Assembly (NCBI GenBank): GCA_965240325.2
Contig: OZ251222.1
Location: 248,001 to 312,000 of the forward strand
DNA: 64,000 nt
DNA from: Rebecca billardiae RCC1528
Taxonomy: Eukaryota; Haptophyta
Direction: 5' to 3'
In this document: in pieces, positions 1 through 9,467 of the stretch
Position numbering within the stretch: the first letter of the stretch is position 1
Layout: every line of letters begins with the position of its first letter
Notes under the pieces: model-generated
The model's database searches: none
Told to the model about the DNA's origin: nothing
What the model saw: only the letters and a program-made list of their open reading frames with translations
Made by a program: the position numbers and the translations under genes

Positions 1-1701
1 AATGGGCCGGGCCAGCGATCGGCGTCTCGTCGACGAGTGCGGGCAGCTGGTGGCGAGCTCCGGCTTGCACGGGCAGCAGGGAGGTGGAAGGGTGAGGGCA
101 GCGGGCAGTCGGCACGGCCAGGCGGCGGTAGTGACACGACGGCGGTCAACACGGAGGGGTCGAGCCGCGGGCACGTGGTCTCGGCAGCTGCCGCGCGGGC
201 AGCTGGGTCATGCGGGGCGGCGCTGCAGGTTGCACCCGCCGTGTGAGGCGTCGAGCCGCATCCGCTCTGAGGGCTCGATCTGGGCGGCGGACACGAACGC
301 CGTAAGCGGCGTGCTGCAGGCGGGGCCGCGAGAGGCGGGGCCGCAACAACTTCCGCCGTTATCGCCGGGCGGCGACGCCTAGTCGCCGCCCTCCTCGCGC
401 GCCATCGCAGTGATCTGACCCCACACGCCTGGCATCATCGCCTCGGAGAAGTGCCGCTGCCGCGCAGCTCCAAACTCGAGCGGCGTGCGTGCTCGGAGCA
501 GCAGCCGGCTGCGGATCAGGCTTCAGTCGAATGCATACGCACCTGTGGCTGCCGTGCATGGCCTCCTCACCGAGGAAGAAGGGTGTTCTGTGGCCATCCA
601 TAAAAAAAGGTGCGCACTGGCGCCCGAGCCGCCCGCGCGGCACGCGACCTCAACTGCACCTGTTCCGATCTCGAGCTGTGGGCAGGGCGGGGTGTCTTGG
701 ATCGATGGGGAGACGCTCGGGGAAATTCGTCGGGGTAGTCTGGGACTGCGCGCGCACGCTCCCCGCCCTTCAGCGCGCCGCGCGTCGCCATGCTGAATTT
801 CCGCGAGCGGGCGGGTGCAGGGGGGGCCCGTAACGACATCTTTTCCGAAATCTTGCGCTGTGTTACTCATCACTTAATTACTGCTGCTGCTGACGATATT
901 AGTGCGCCGAATTTGAGTATTCCGTGTCACGGCGTCGTGATGACTAGTATATACTCTCGACGACAGTGCGTCATCATTAACAGCAGCCGGCTGCTACGCA
1001 TGCTCACGGGCCGCTGGCAGCACGCCAGCACTCGGTCCGTCCGCCGACCCGCGTCGGCGGACTCAGACGCGGTGACGTGGCCGCACGGTCGCGGCGTATG
1101 ACGCGGGCACGGGGCAGCGCTCGGTCAGTATCGATATCTGATACTACGGATACCACCCGTCCCAGCCCCATACGTCAAGGCTCGAGTCGAGTCCGTGGTA
1201 TTGAAAAATACCCGCAACTAGTCGTGCGTGGCGGCCATCATGTCTAATAGTCCGGGCGCTCATGACATTCCATGGAATGTCATGAGCCCGCTGAGCCGAA
1301 GACGGGCTCACGTGCGCAGGGTTCACTCACTGGGACGCGGGTGGCCTGACGGACGACACTCTGAGCAGCCTGACGGCTCGGGCTTGCCGGCGCGTTGCAT
1401 ACCACGTTGTTAAATGTATACCGACCGTTTGCCGCCCGGCCGTGACGGCGTGACGCGGCAGCGCGAAGCGCCGCGCGCGCGCGCACTCTAAGTTATTACT
1501 CTAAGACGACCCGAAGACACGAACTTTGGGTCGCCCGCCACGTGCGAGCGGTCCGGTCCGACCAAGCCTGTGCTGCCTTCGAGCGGCGGCGCCCACATGC
1601 GTGCTGCTCCAAGGCGCGAAGAAGGCGATGCGGACAGTGGAGGACGGCGCTCGGGGCAAAGTGGGGCGCACTGCCTATGCGCAGCGGGTCTGTCTGCTAG
1701 C
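1..1701. other. Non-coding region, no gene recognised
   Basis: No open frame here shows a recognisable domain or a persistent codon pattern. The first 850 bases are GC-rich and give only arginine/alanine-rich spurious frames. From about 850 to 1500 the DNA is more mixed, with AT-rich patches near 880-990. A perfect 30-base palindrome lies at 1258-1287 and is listed separately. The 3' end of the P-loop ATPase gene begins at 1702, so part of 1500-1701 is probably its 3' untranslated region. Confidence 0.6.
1258..1287. repeat. Perfect 30-bp palindrome
   Basis: The bases from 1258 to 1287 read the same on both strands, with a half-site of 15 bases starting GCTCATGACATT and an NcoI-like CCATGG at the centre. 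There is no spacer, so it could extrude as a cruciform or bind a dimeric protein. Flanking bases do not extend the symmetry. No gene is close by; the nearest is the ATPase 3' end, 415 bases away. Confidence 0.95.
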
Positions 1702-2873
1702 TTACTGCGGCGAGCGCCGGCCGAGCGACAGCAAGACGTGCACGAACTGCGCCGCCATAGCGGTGAGCACGAGCCAAAAGAGGGAGACCGGCTGTCGAAG
1801 CAGCTTGCTGGGCTCGCTGGCAAGCATGCGCATCGCCGACGCACGAGACTGGGCTTTCGCACACGCGCCCACCGACGCGCGAGCGTCGGCGACCACAGCG
1901 CGCACGTCCACGTGCTCTCGGAAGAGGGTGCGGACGTGCTCGACGGCCGCCGCGTCGGAGTCGGCCATCGGGTCGACGCGCAGCACGTGGCCTTCCGGAT
2001 CGGGGTGGGTGAAGATGAACGAGCACGCCTCCTCGGGCGCGAGCTCGGCGAGCTGCTCGCACTGCGGCAGCAGGCCATACACGCGCTGCTTGGGCCGGTG
2101 GGCCTCGAAGTACTTGCGCAGGTACGGCTCGCACTTCTCGAGCGCGTACATGCCTGCGGCCGAGGCGCGTCAACGGCGGGGAGAGGGACGTGGGGCATGG
2201 TGCGGTGCGCGGCTGAGCCAGCGCGTGCGGGACGGGCGCATGGCGAGCTCGCGCCTTCCCGCGCAGATCAGCGCACTCAGAGGCATTCCGGCCGGGGCCG
2301 TCGGCACAGGCGCACCCGCGCTCCGAGCTCACCAGTGCTGACAAACTTGTTGAAGACGGCGCCGATCACAGGGATGCCACGTCGCTCGAAGTACGTCGCG
2401 CACAAGTTGTACGAGTCAATCGCATCGCCCACGCCCTGCTTGCCCACGAGCAGCACGCAGGCGTGGCACGCAAGCGCAATGTCGGCCGAGGAGCAGCCCA
2501 CGATCGAGCCGACGGAGGGATAGCCCACGCCATCGATCACGACCACGCGCTTGCCCTGCGAGATACGCTCGACGGCGCTCACGCACTGACGCACAAGGTC
2601 CTCCGACGTGCCGTGCTCACCGTCCAGAAACGCGCGCGTGAACCCGCGGTAGAAGACCACCGGGCCGATGTGCACGTACGCGATGCCCATCGACTCGCAG
2701 TACTTTGCGGTGAGCGTCGGGGCGACGCACTGCGTCGCCGGCTTGATGTACGCGACCTCAGAGGGCTTGAAGCCGAGCTCGAGCAGAGAGGCGAGTAGGC
2801 CGAGGCTGATCGTCGACTTGCCGCAGTGCGACTTGTCCCCGGCGACGAGCACGCGCAGCTGCTCGCCGCCCAT
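1702..2873 (-). CDS. BioD/CobQ-like P-loop ATPase with C-terminal membrane anchor
   Basis: Two exons, 2873-2333 and 2153-1702, are joined by a 179-base GT-AG intron in phase 1, giving 330 residues. The start ATG at 2873 is unambiguous. Residues 12-21 form a Walker A loop (GDKSHCGKST). The rest of exon 1 follows the dethiobiotin-synthetase/cobyrinate-synthase fold: a hydrophobic strand ending VVVIDGVGYP after the switch region, then ACVLLVGKQG and PVIGAVFNKF near residue 175. Exon 2 continues with ALEKCEPYLRKYF, then a region without family motifs, and ends in a hydrophobic segment (VSLFWLVLTAMAAQFVHVLL) that looks like a tail anchor. Eukaryotic relatives are mostly uncharacterised, so the substrate is unknown; biotin synthesis is not implied. 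A 51-base palindrome lies about 80 bases upstream of the start. Confidence 0.85.
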
Positions 2874-2954
2874 GTCGATTGCGTCGCCCGTCCGATCACG
2901 GCCGCCGACCGGCCAATGAACCCACCCGTTCCAGAAAGGCGATTAGTTCGGACA

Positions 2955-3005
2955 TGGTCCGGGAGCTGATACGGTCGTGACACGACCGTATCAGCGCCCG
3001 GACCA
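2955..3005. repeat. 51-bp near-perfect palindrome upstream of the ATPase gene
   Basis: Two 25-base arms around a single central base at 2980 pair at 24 of 25 positions. The left arm begins TGGTCCGGGAGCTGATACGG. The palindrome sits 82-132 bases upstream of the ATPase start codon, so it could be a promoter element or a hairpin in the 5' untranslated RNA. It is separate from the large inverted repeat that begins at 3115. Confidence 0.93.
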
Positions 3006-3114
3006 CAGTGGGCAGGCGCACGCGGGGCCGCGGCCGTTGAGAGGGGGCGGGGGCGGGCGGGCGACGTCGACGTCGCGGCGATCCACGCGCTCTGCTGTCG
3101 AGGAGTTGCTGTTT

Positions 3115-4098
3115 GCGCCGCGCGCCGCGCTGGCGGGGCGGCCGGGACCCACGCGCGCCTTCGAACCCCCGGCGCCTGCGTGCTCATCGGCTTCCTCCGC
3201 CTGCGAGTAGCCCACGACCGCGCCCGCCGCGCTCTTTGAGTGCGGGTTGACCGCGCCCGAGCCTGCTCGCCGCCGAGCGCAGGGATGAGTTGAGCACGGC
3301 GCGAGGCGGCGATCGCGATCGGGCGATCGCATGAGCCCATTTGGGCCCCATCTGCCACGGCGCGACCGCTTCAGAATGCGTATGTGACCCCACTTGTCAT
3401 GGATGTCGGGTAGCGGGCGAGCACTGTTGGCCAGCGTGTCCGCGCGCGCCGCGCCTGTGCAGGGCCAGACGGGTCGCAAACACATCACAGTTGGCATCAG
3501 GACATGCTGATTACCGTGTATTGCCCAGCGTGGGCCAGCAAGGGCATGACCTTCACTGCTCTGCCAGCTCGCAACGTGCGTCAATGCTGACGGCAACTCT
3601 GGTCGCCAGAAGAACTTGCTTGAGTTCTCGTCGCGAACACGGCAGGCGTCGCATAACTACAGATGCGGACCAATCGTGCCAGCCAGTTTGCGTAGTGCAG
3701 ACATCACGAGACGCCACGGAGCGGCATCCGACCCGTATAGCCTTGCGCGAGCGCGCGCGCGCGCGCGGACATGCTGGCCGACAGTGCTCACCTGCTACCC
3801 GACATGAGACAACCATGACATGTGGGGTCACATACGCATGCTGAAGCGGTCGCGCCGTGGCAGATGGGGCCCAAATGGGCTCATGCGATCGCCCGACCGC
3901 CATCGCCGCCTCGCGCCGTGCTCAACTCATCCCTGCGCTCGGCGGCGAGCAGGCTCGGGCGCGGTCAACCCACTCAAAGAGCGCGGCGGGCGCGGTCGTG
4001 GGCTACTCGCAGGCGGAGGAAGCCGATGAGCACGCGGGCGCCGGGGGTTCGAAGGCGCGCATGGGTCCCGGCCGCCCCGCCAGCGCGGCGCGCGGCGC
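3115..4098. repeat. Large inverted repeat (foldback-like element)
   Basis: The left arm at about 3115-3450 and the right arm at about 3755-4098 are reverse complements with high identity over roughly 335 bases, separated by about 300 bases of unrelated DNA. Matching landmarks are GGGTCACATACGCAT, GGGCCCAAATGGGCTCATG and GGCTACTCGCAGGCGGAGG, found in opposite orientations. The arms give the same predicted peptides on opposite strands, which is a consequence of the repeat and not evidence of a gene. No transposase frame is present. It could be a non-autonomous foldback element or an inverted duplication. I found no clear target duplication. Confidence 0.9.
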
Positions 4099-4461
4099 CC
4101 AAGTCACGTATATCTCGGGCCGCACGTCGGCCACGCGCCACTTGATCGCCATCCTGCCGCCACGAGCCGGGTGCGCGCGGGGCGCCTGGAGGCGGAACAA
4201 CACCCCGTGGAACGGGTGGAACCACGACACGCATCATGATGACGCGCACTTCACGGAGAGAAAATCATCATCAGAAAAAAAAGGTAGTGAAGGAAAGATG
4301 ATTGATGATGGGCGGGAGACATCGAATACTCGTCCTAATTTGTTTACATCCCCTGCCGCGACCGCGCTGACGTGGATCCGTGATGCCCGCCCACTGGCAC
4401 TGATCTCGAGTTCAAGACTCGTCAGCCCTCCCTGTCGTCAGGTTCGATGACGGCAGGCTGA
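4099..4461. other. Intergenic, no gene seen
   Basis: This stretch runs from the right arm of the inverted repeat to the stop codon of the mTERF gene, so it probably includes that gene's 3' untranslated region. It contains an A-rich patch near 4258-4320 with repeated ATCATC/GATGATG runs. Nothing else could be supported. Confidence 0.6.
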
Positions 4462-7400
4462 TCAGTCGTCGGCAGCAGGCGCGGCAGCAGCCTCGCCGCC
4501 ACCGGCGGCCGCATCGGCGCTGCCCGGTGCAGCCTGATTGGATGGCGACGACGGCGCCGTCTTGCTCGCCGGCTGCGCCGCGGCGCCCGGAGGCGCAGCC
4601 GCTCCGCGGAACAGGTCGGCGGTGAGTGCTCTGTACACGCTCCGAGCGGTCCGGTCGGCGGTGAGCACCTTGCGCACGTCCTTGCGCGCGCGCTCGGCGA
4701 CGAGGTTGGCGACGAAGCTCATCTCGTTCACGATCGGGTCGTCCTCGGACAGCCGGCGCGCCGCCTCGAGCCGGCGCGCGGCGGGCGCGGAGTCGTCGAG
4801 CACGAGGGCGAGCGCCTCGCGCCGCGCCGCGCTCGAGCGGCGCGAGAGGCCGTCGTGCGAGTGCGAGCCAGCGGCGCGCGCGCGCGCGGGCGGCTGCGCG
4901 GCGGGTGCGGCCGCCGGCGCGCGGGCGGCCGATACATCGCGCTCGGCGGCGTCGGCGTGCGCGCCTGCCTCGCGCTCCGCCTCGCGGGCAGCTCGGCTGC
5001 CGGCGGCCGGCGCGGCGCCCTCGGCCGCCGATGGGCCAACAATCGGCTCGCCCGCGCGCGCGCGCGCCTTGAGGCGCTCGCCGTGCTCGACCTCGAGCGC
5101 ACGCACGCGCGCGTGCAGCGCGCTCCGCACGTCCTCGAGCAGCGCCTGCGTGCCCGGCTCGGCGGCGGCGGCGTGCTCGTCTGCGCCCGCGGCCGCGATC
5201 GGGTCCGCGGCGGCGGCGTGCGGCGCAGCGCCACCGTCATCGCGCGTCGCGCCGCCGCCGCCCGCGGCCGAGATGAGCTCGGTCACGTCGAAGGGCCTCG
5301 GCTCCGAGCGCGCGGTGTGGCCGAGCGCGCGCTCGATGTACGCCGCGTACCGCACGCCGCTCGCCGCGCCGTCGGCGTTCGCGTCGCAGAACGCGGTGCA
5401 CGTCGCCTTGAGCGCGCGCGCGAGCTGCGCCAGCGGCAGCGTGCCATTGCCGCCCTCCGCCGTATCTCGGTGGGCGAGATAGAGCAGCCGCCCGTACGCG
5501 GCAAACCCGGCGATGAGGAGGCGGGGGTTGGTGCTCACCGCGCTCGCGAGCGCCGGGCGCTCGTGCGGGAGCACGAGCGCGTGCAGCGCGCGCAGCTTGG
5601 GCTCGAGGTTGCACCGCACGTCCGCCGTGAGCAGGGAGGGCGCCTTGGAGACCATCACATCGACTGAGGGGGGCTCGGGCGCGCCGCCGCCTCCGCGCGC
5701 CGCGCCGTCGGCGCCGTCGGCGCCGCGGCTCGCCGCGCCGCCCGCCTCGGTGTGCACGCTGTGCAGCATGGAGTGGAGCTCGAGCATGCGGGCCTCGAGC
5801 GCGCGCACGTCTCTGAGCAGCAGCGTCGGCGCCGCGCTCACGACCGCGCCCACGTCGCAGCCGGGCAGCAGCCGCTCGAGCGCCGCCGCCTTGGCGCGCA
5901 CGCTGCCCGCCACGTCTGCGCCGAGCAGCGCGGGGCAGCGCGCGACGATCGCGCGCACGTCCCGCCCGGGGAGCAGCGCGTTGAGCTCGTCGAGCTTGGC
6001 GCCGAGCGTGTCGCGCACGTCGGCAGTGAGCAGCGTGGGCGCGCGCGCGACCAGCTTGCGCGCGTCCACGCCGGGCAGCAGCGCCTCGATCTCCGACACC
6101 TTCCGCTCGAGTCTCGCGGGCTCGACGCACAGAAGCGTCGGCGCCAGCCTGGCGATGCGCTCGAGCCGCTCGCCGCTGGGCAGCAGCGTGCGCAGCGCGT
6201 GCAGGCGGGCGCGGAGCTCGTCGGCGGTGGCGACGCCGGTCGCGAGCGCGGGCGCGCGCGAGACGATCTTGAGCACGTCCGCCCCCGGCAGCTCCTCGCG
6301 CAGCAGGTGCAGCTTGGCGCGCGCGAGCCGAAGCCGCTCGTCGCCCGCGTTCACGAGCGAGGGCGCGGCGCTGAGCAGGTCGTCGAGCTCGCTGATGTCC
6401 GCGCCCAGCTCGACGGAGAGCGTCTTGAGCGTGCGCTCGGCCTTGGCGAGCGTGCGCAGCCGCGAGCCGACCACGCGGAGGACCTCGCCGCCGAGCACCT
6501 CGGGCGCGAAGAACACCTCGACCACGTCGTGCCAGTCGGTCGCACCGCGCGGCTGCGCGCCGCGCGCCGCGCCGCGCGCGCCGCCGGCTCGCGCGCCGCC
6601 GCCGCCGCCGCCAAAGCCCACCGCGCCGCCGCTGCCGTCGACCGCGGTGTACCGCTCCCACTGCGAGCGGAGCAGGTCTCCGCACAGCGCCTGGAGCTCG
6701 GCGGTGGGCTTCAGGTCGACGAGCTCGCACACCTCCGCCTCCGACGTCTTGGGCTCCACCTGCGCGCACACGTCCCCGGGCGCGAGCCGCGCGAGCAGAA
6801 AGTCTCGGTACTCCGGGTACTTGGCGTCAAAGGTGCGCGTGCTCGCCTTGAGGACGGACGAGAGCTGCGTGACGGGGACGGGCTCGCCGGTGGCGGCGCG
6901 CAGGAAGGAGAGCCGCCACAGCGCGCCGAAGCCGACGAGCAGCAGCGCCGGGTCGCGCTCCACCTTCTGCGCGAGCTCGTCGGGGCCGCCGAGCCCGGTG
7001 GGCTTGACGAGCACGTGCAGCCGCAGCTCCGAGAGCTTGGCGAGGACGGTGCGCTTGATGTCGCACGTGAGCAGCGCGGGCACCCGCTCGATCATCCGCG
7101 GCACGTCCGCGTGCGGCAGCAGCGCCTTGAGGTCGCCCACCTTGGGCACGACCGAGCCCGTCGAGTGCCGCAGCAGCGTGGGCGCGAGCGTGACGACGCG
7201 GCCGACGTCGACGCCGGGGAGGGCGGAGGCGAGCAGCCGCACTCTAGGCTCGAGCTTCGTCTCGATGTCCTGCCCGAGGAACGCCGGGTTGCGGCAGAGG
7301 ATCTTGGGCAGGTCGGCCGTGGGCACGAGCTCGCCGACTTGCGCCGCCCATGTGCGCATTGCGTCCACGTCGCGAAACGTCGGGCGCTGCGCGGAGAGAC

Positions 7401-7692
7401 GCAGCAGGCGCGGGAGCAGCGGGCTATCCGGGCTCAGCTTGTACTCGTCCACCCAGAACGCCCGCACCTGCTGCTCCTCCGCGCCGAAAGCCAGCGGCGC
7501 CGACGACACGCGCGCAATGCGAGCAGACGCGATCACGGCTGATCGCGCACAGTGCGCATGCGCGGCGGGCGCGCGCGGGCGAGCCGCGGGCGTGATCGCG
7601 GCATGCACGCGAGGCCGTGCAGCCGGCGTGGACGTGCCCTGCACGACGCACGCGAGCGCCAGGGCCGTCGACACCGCCGCGGCAGGCGTCAT
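4462..7692 (-). CDS. mTERF-domain protein, organelle-targeted
   Basis: A single exon of 1076 codons starts at the ATG at 7692. The N-terminus (MTPAAAVSTALALACVVQGT) is a hydrophobic leader followed by an Arg/Ala/Pro-rich stretch, as expected for a signal or organelle transit peptide. The body is built of mTERF repeats of about 31-35 residues with the pattern ALLPGVDxxxLVxRAPTLLxxDV; at least ten can be counted. mTERF proteins bind nucleic acid in mitochondria or plastids and affect transcription, splicing or ribosome assembly. Two copies of a longer block ending in a GFxAxxRLxxL motif followed by a conserved Leu-Lys-Ala segment (about residues 250-310 and 725-790) suggest internal duplication. 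The C-terminal 300 residues are Ala/Gly-rich and low complexity. It is head-to-head with the THOC6 gene. Confidence 0.9.
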   Translation of the reverse strand: MTPAAAVSTALALACVVQGTSTPAARPRVHAAITPAARPRAPAAHAHCARSAVIASARIARVSSAPLAFGAEEQQVRAFWVDEYKLSPDSPLLPRLLRLSAQRPTFRDVDAMRTWAAQVGELVPTADLPKILCRNPAFLGQDIETKLEPRVRLLASALPGVDVGRVVTLAPTLLRHSTGSVVPKVGDLKALLPHADVPRMIERVPALLTCDIKRTVLAKLSELRLHVLVKPTGLGGPDELAQKVERDPALLLVGFGALWRLSFLRAATGEPVPVTQLSSVLKASTRTFDAKYPEYRDFLLARLAPGDVCAQVEPKTSEAEVCELVDLKPTAELQALCGDLLRSQWERYTAVDGSGGAVGFGGGGGGARAGGARGAARGAQPRGATDWHDVVEVFFAPEVLGGEVLRVVGSRLRTLAKAERTLKTLSVELGADISELDDLLSAAPSLVNAGDERLRLARAKLHLLREELPGADVLKIVSRAPALATGVATADELRARLHALRTLLPSGERLERIARLAPTLLCVEPARLERKVSEIEALLPGVDARKLVARAPTLLTADVRDTLGAKLDELNALLPGRDVRAIVARCPALLGADVAGSVRAKAAALERLLPGCDVGAVVSAAPTLLLRDVRALEARMLELHSMLHSVHTEAGGAASRGADGADGAARGGGGAPEPPSVDVMVSKAPSLLTADVRCNLEPKLRALHALVLPHERPALASAVSTNPRLLIAGFAAYGRLLYLAHRDTAEGGNGTLPLAQLARALKATCTAFCDANADGAASGVRYAAYIERALGHTARSEPRPFDVTELISAAGGGGATRDDGGAAPHAAAADPIAAAGADEHAAAAEPGTQALLEDVRSALHARVRALEVEHGERLKARARAGEPIVGPSAAEGAAPAAGSRAAREAEREAGAHADAAERDVSAARAPAAAPAAQPPARARAAGSHSHDGLSRRSSAARREALALVLDDSAPAARRLEAARRLSEDDPIVNEMSFVANLVAERARKDVRKVLTADRTARSVYRALTADLFRGAAAPPGAAAQPASKTAPSSPSNQAAPGSADAAAGGGEAAAAPAADD

Positions 7693-7742
7693 CAAGCGCG
7701 TCGGCGCCCGTCCCGTGACGCTTCGTCACCGGCGAAAGATCG

Positions 7743-9019
7743 ATGACAGCTGCGAAAGTGAAGCCAGGATCTCCAGAGCCACTGCTTCCTGGCTGCTACT
7801 TAGTTTCGTCGCCTGCCCATAACTTTGGTCGTCGCGAAGCCTCGTCGCCGAGGACGAGATCGTTCGCCAACTTTCGGTTGGAAAAAGTTGGCCGGAGTCG
7901 CAGGCGAACGCAAGTTTGCCCGAGATCCCGGACTGGAGCAAGCAAACCGGCAGAGAGAAAGCGCGTGCCGCCATCGTCGGTATCGTCGGCTCTCGATCGG
8001 CGCCGATGTACTTCGCGACGGCGTTCTCGCCGGACCGGCGGCACCTCGTGTGCGCGGGTGCGAGCGGGCGCGTGCACGTGTGGGACGTCGAGAGCGCACT
8101 CTCCGCATCCGACGGGCCCGCCGAGGGCCACACCGCGCGCTCTTTCCGCGCGCACAGCAACACCATCTATGCACTCGTCTTTGTGCGCGTGGGCAAGCGT
8201 GAGCTGCTCGTGACGGGGGGCGACACGGACATTAAGGCGTGGGCCTGGCCGGATGTGATGGCAAACCTCGCCTCAGCCGGTGAGTCCACCCCCGAGCCCG
8301 CCTTCCGCGTGGAGCACCCGCGCGCGACCGGAGTGCGCGGGTCGATCGGCGCGCTCGCCGAGACCAACGGCCTCGCGTTCGATGCGCGCTCGTCGACGCT
8401 CTTCTCCGCGGCGGGCGACGGCAACGCGTACGCCTGGGACGTGGGCACCGCCAAACTCGTGCGCACCTTCGCCGGCCACGAGGGCTACCTGCACTGCGTC
8501 GCGGCGCGGCCGCTCGCGAAGCAGATCGTGACGGGCTCGGAGGACGGCACGGCGAGGCTGTGGGACGTGCGCGCGGCCGACGGCGCGGTGTCGACGCTGC
8601 GGCCGCCCGGGGCTCCGTGCGGCTGGTGCTCGTGCGCGCAGGTCGATCAGACCGAGGACTGGCTCGTGTGCGGCTGGGGCTTCGGGGCGCTCACCACGTG
8701 GAGCCTCACCGCGCACATCTGCACGGCGGCCATGCCCACGCTCGCCGCGCCCCAGTACGTGTGCTTTGCGGCGCACTCGCAGAGCTCGCTCTACTCGGTG
8801 GGCGCGGAGCCGCTCGTGTACGAGTGGACGCTGTCGGGCACGCTCAACCAGCGCATGCCGAGCAAAGCCACGTCGCTCTTCGGCGTGGCCTCCGCGCCGT
8901 CCTCCGGCATGCACGAGCGCCTGGGCGGGCTGATCGCCGTGTGCGGCAACGCGCCCGTCGTGCAGCTCGTCGACGGCGGGCTGGGCACGGTGGTGGCCGA
9001 CTTGGCGCCGCGCGAGTAG
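7743..9019 (+). CDS. THOC6: THO complex subunit 6 (THOC6), WD40 protein
   Basis: The open frame from 7904 to 9019 encodes a WD40 propeller with the THOC6 order of motifs: YFATAFSPDRRHLVCAG, a VHVWDV repeat, FRAHSNTIYALVF, TDIKAWAW, NGLAFDARSSTLFSAAGDGN and FAGHEGYLHCVAA, then EDGTARLWDVR. THOC6 is part of the TREX/THO complex, which couples transcription to mRNA export in the nucleus. The frame has no upstream ATG before a stop at 7820. Either translation starts at the ATG at 8006, or a tiny first exon (ATG at 7743, five codons ending at 7757) is spliced to 7904 by a 146-base phase-0 intron. The second model gives 376 residues and keeps the N-terminal strand found in animal homologues. The start is therefore uncertain, the identity is not. 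Its stop faces the CFAP47 3' end. Confidence 0.88.
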
Positions 9020-9467
9020 TGGGCACAGGGCACCGCCACCGCCTCGCCCGTCGCGCGCGGCGGACCGTCCGGAGATGGGTGTACGCCGCCGATCGCTGCT
9101 TGTGATGGCGCGGATTCGAAGTTTCCGCGCCACGCCTTCCGTCGTCGTTTCGCCGACGATGATGAATTCGCGCGCGCTGCGCCGCTGCGCCGCCGGTGCT
9201 GACGAGTGCAGCATGCGCTGATTTATATCGCGTTTGTTCGGGCCCGGCCCCGGCCGCGCCCGCGCCGCCGCCTGGGGGTGGCCGCCGGGTATAGTGGAAT
9301 CACGCCCGGTAGTATGACGCGACTATATATATTAATATAATCTGTGAATTAAGACTGAAGCTAATAAGACAGTCAGCAGCCGCCAGTCTTCTTCATATCG
9401 AGGCGGTGACGCGGCCCCTGCGACAGCGTTTCTGATGAGATAAAAAATCGCGTCGTCATCATCATGA
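9020..9467. other. Convergent intergenic region
   Basis: This gap lies between the stop codons of THOC6 (plus) and CFAP47 (minus) and must hold both 3' untranslated regions. It is GC-rich at first and then AT-rich around 9320-9365 (TATATATATTAATATAAT). No gene or structured RNA was recognised. Confidence 0.6.

Noticed and set aside
3820-4450. Small frames in the inverted repeat that give identical peptides on opposite strands
   Set aside because: They arise from the repeat symmetry, have no domain and no codon bias.
5513-7822. 769-codon plus-strand frame opposite the mTERF gene
   Set aside because: Ser/Thr/Arg-rich low-complexity antisense reading; the minus strand carries regular mTERF repeats.
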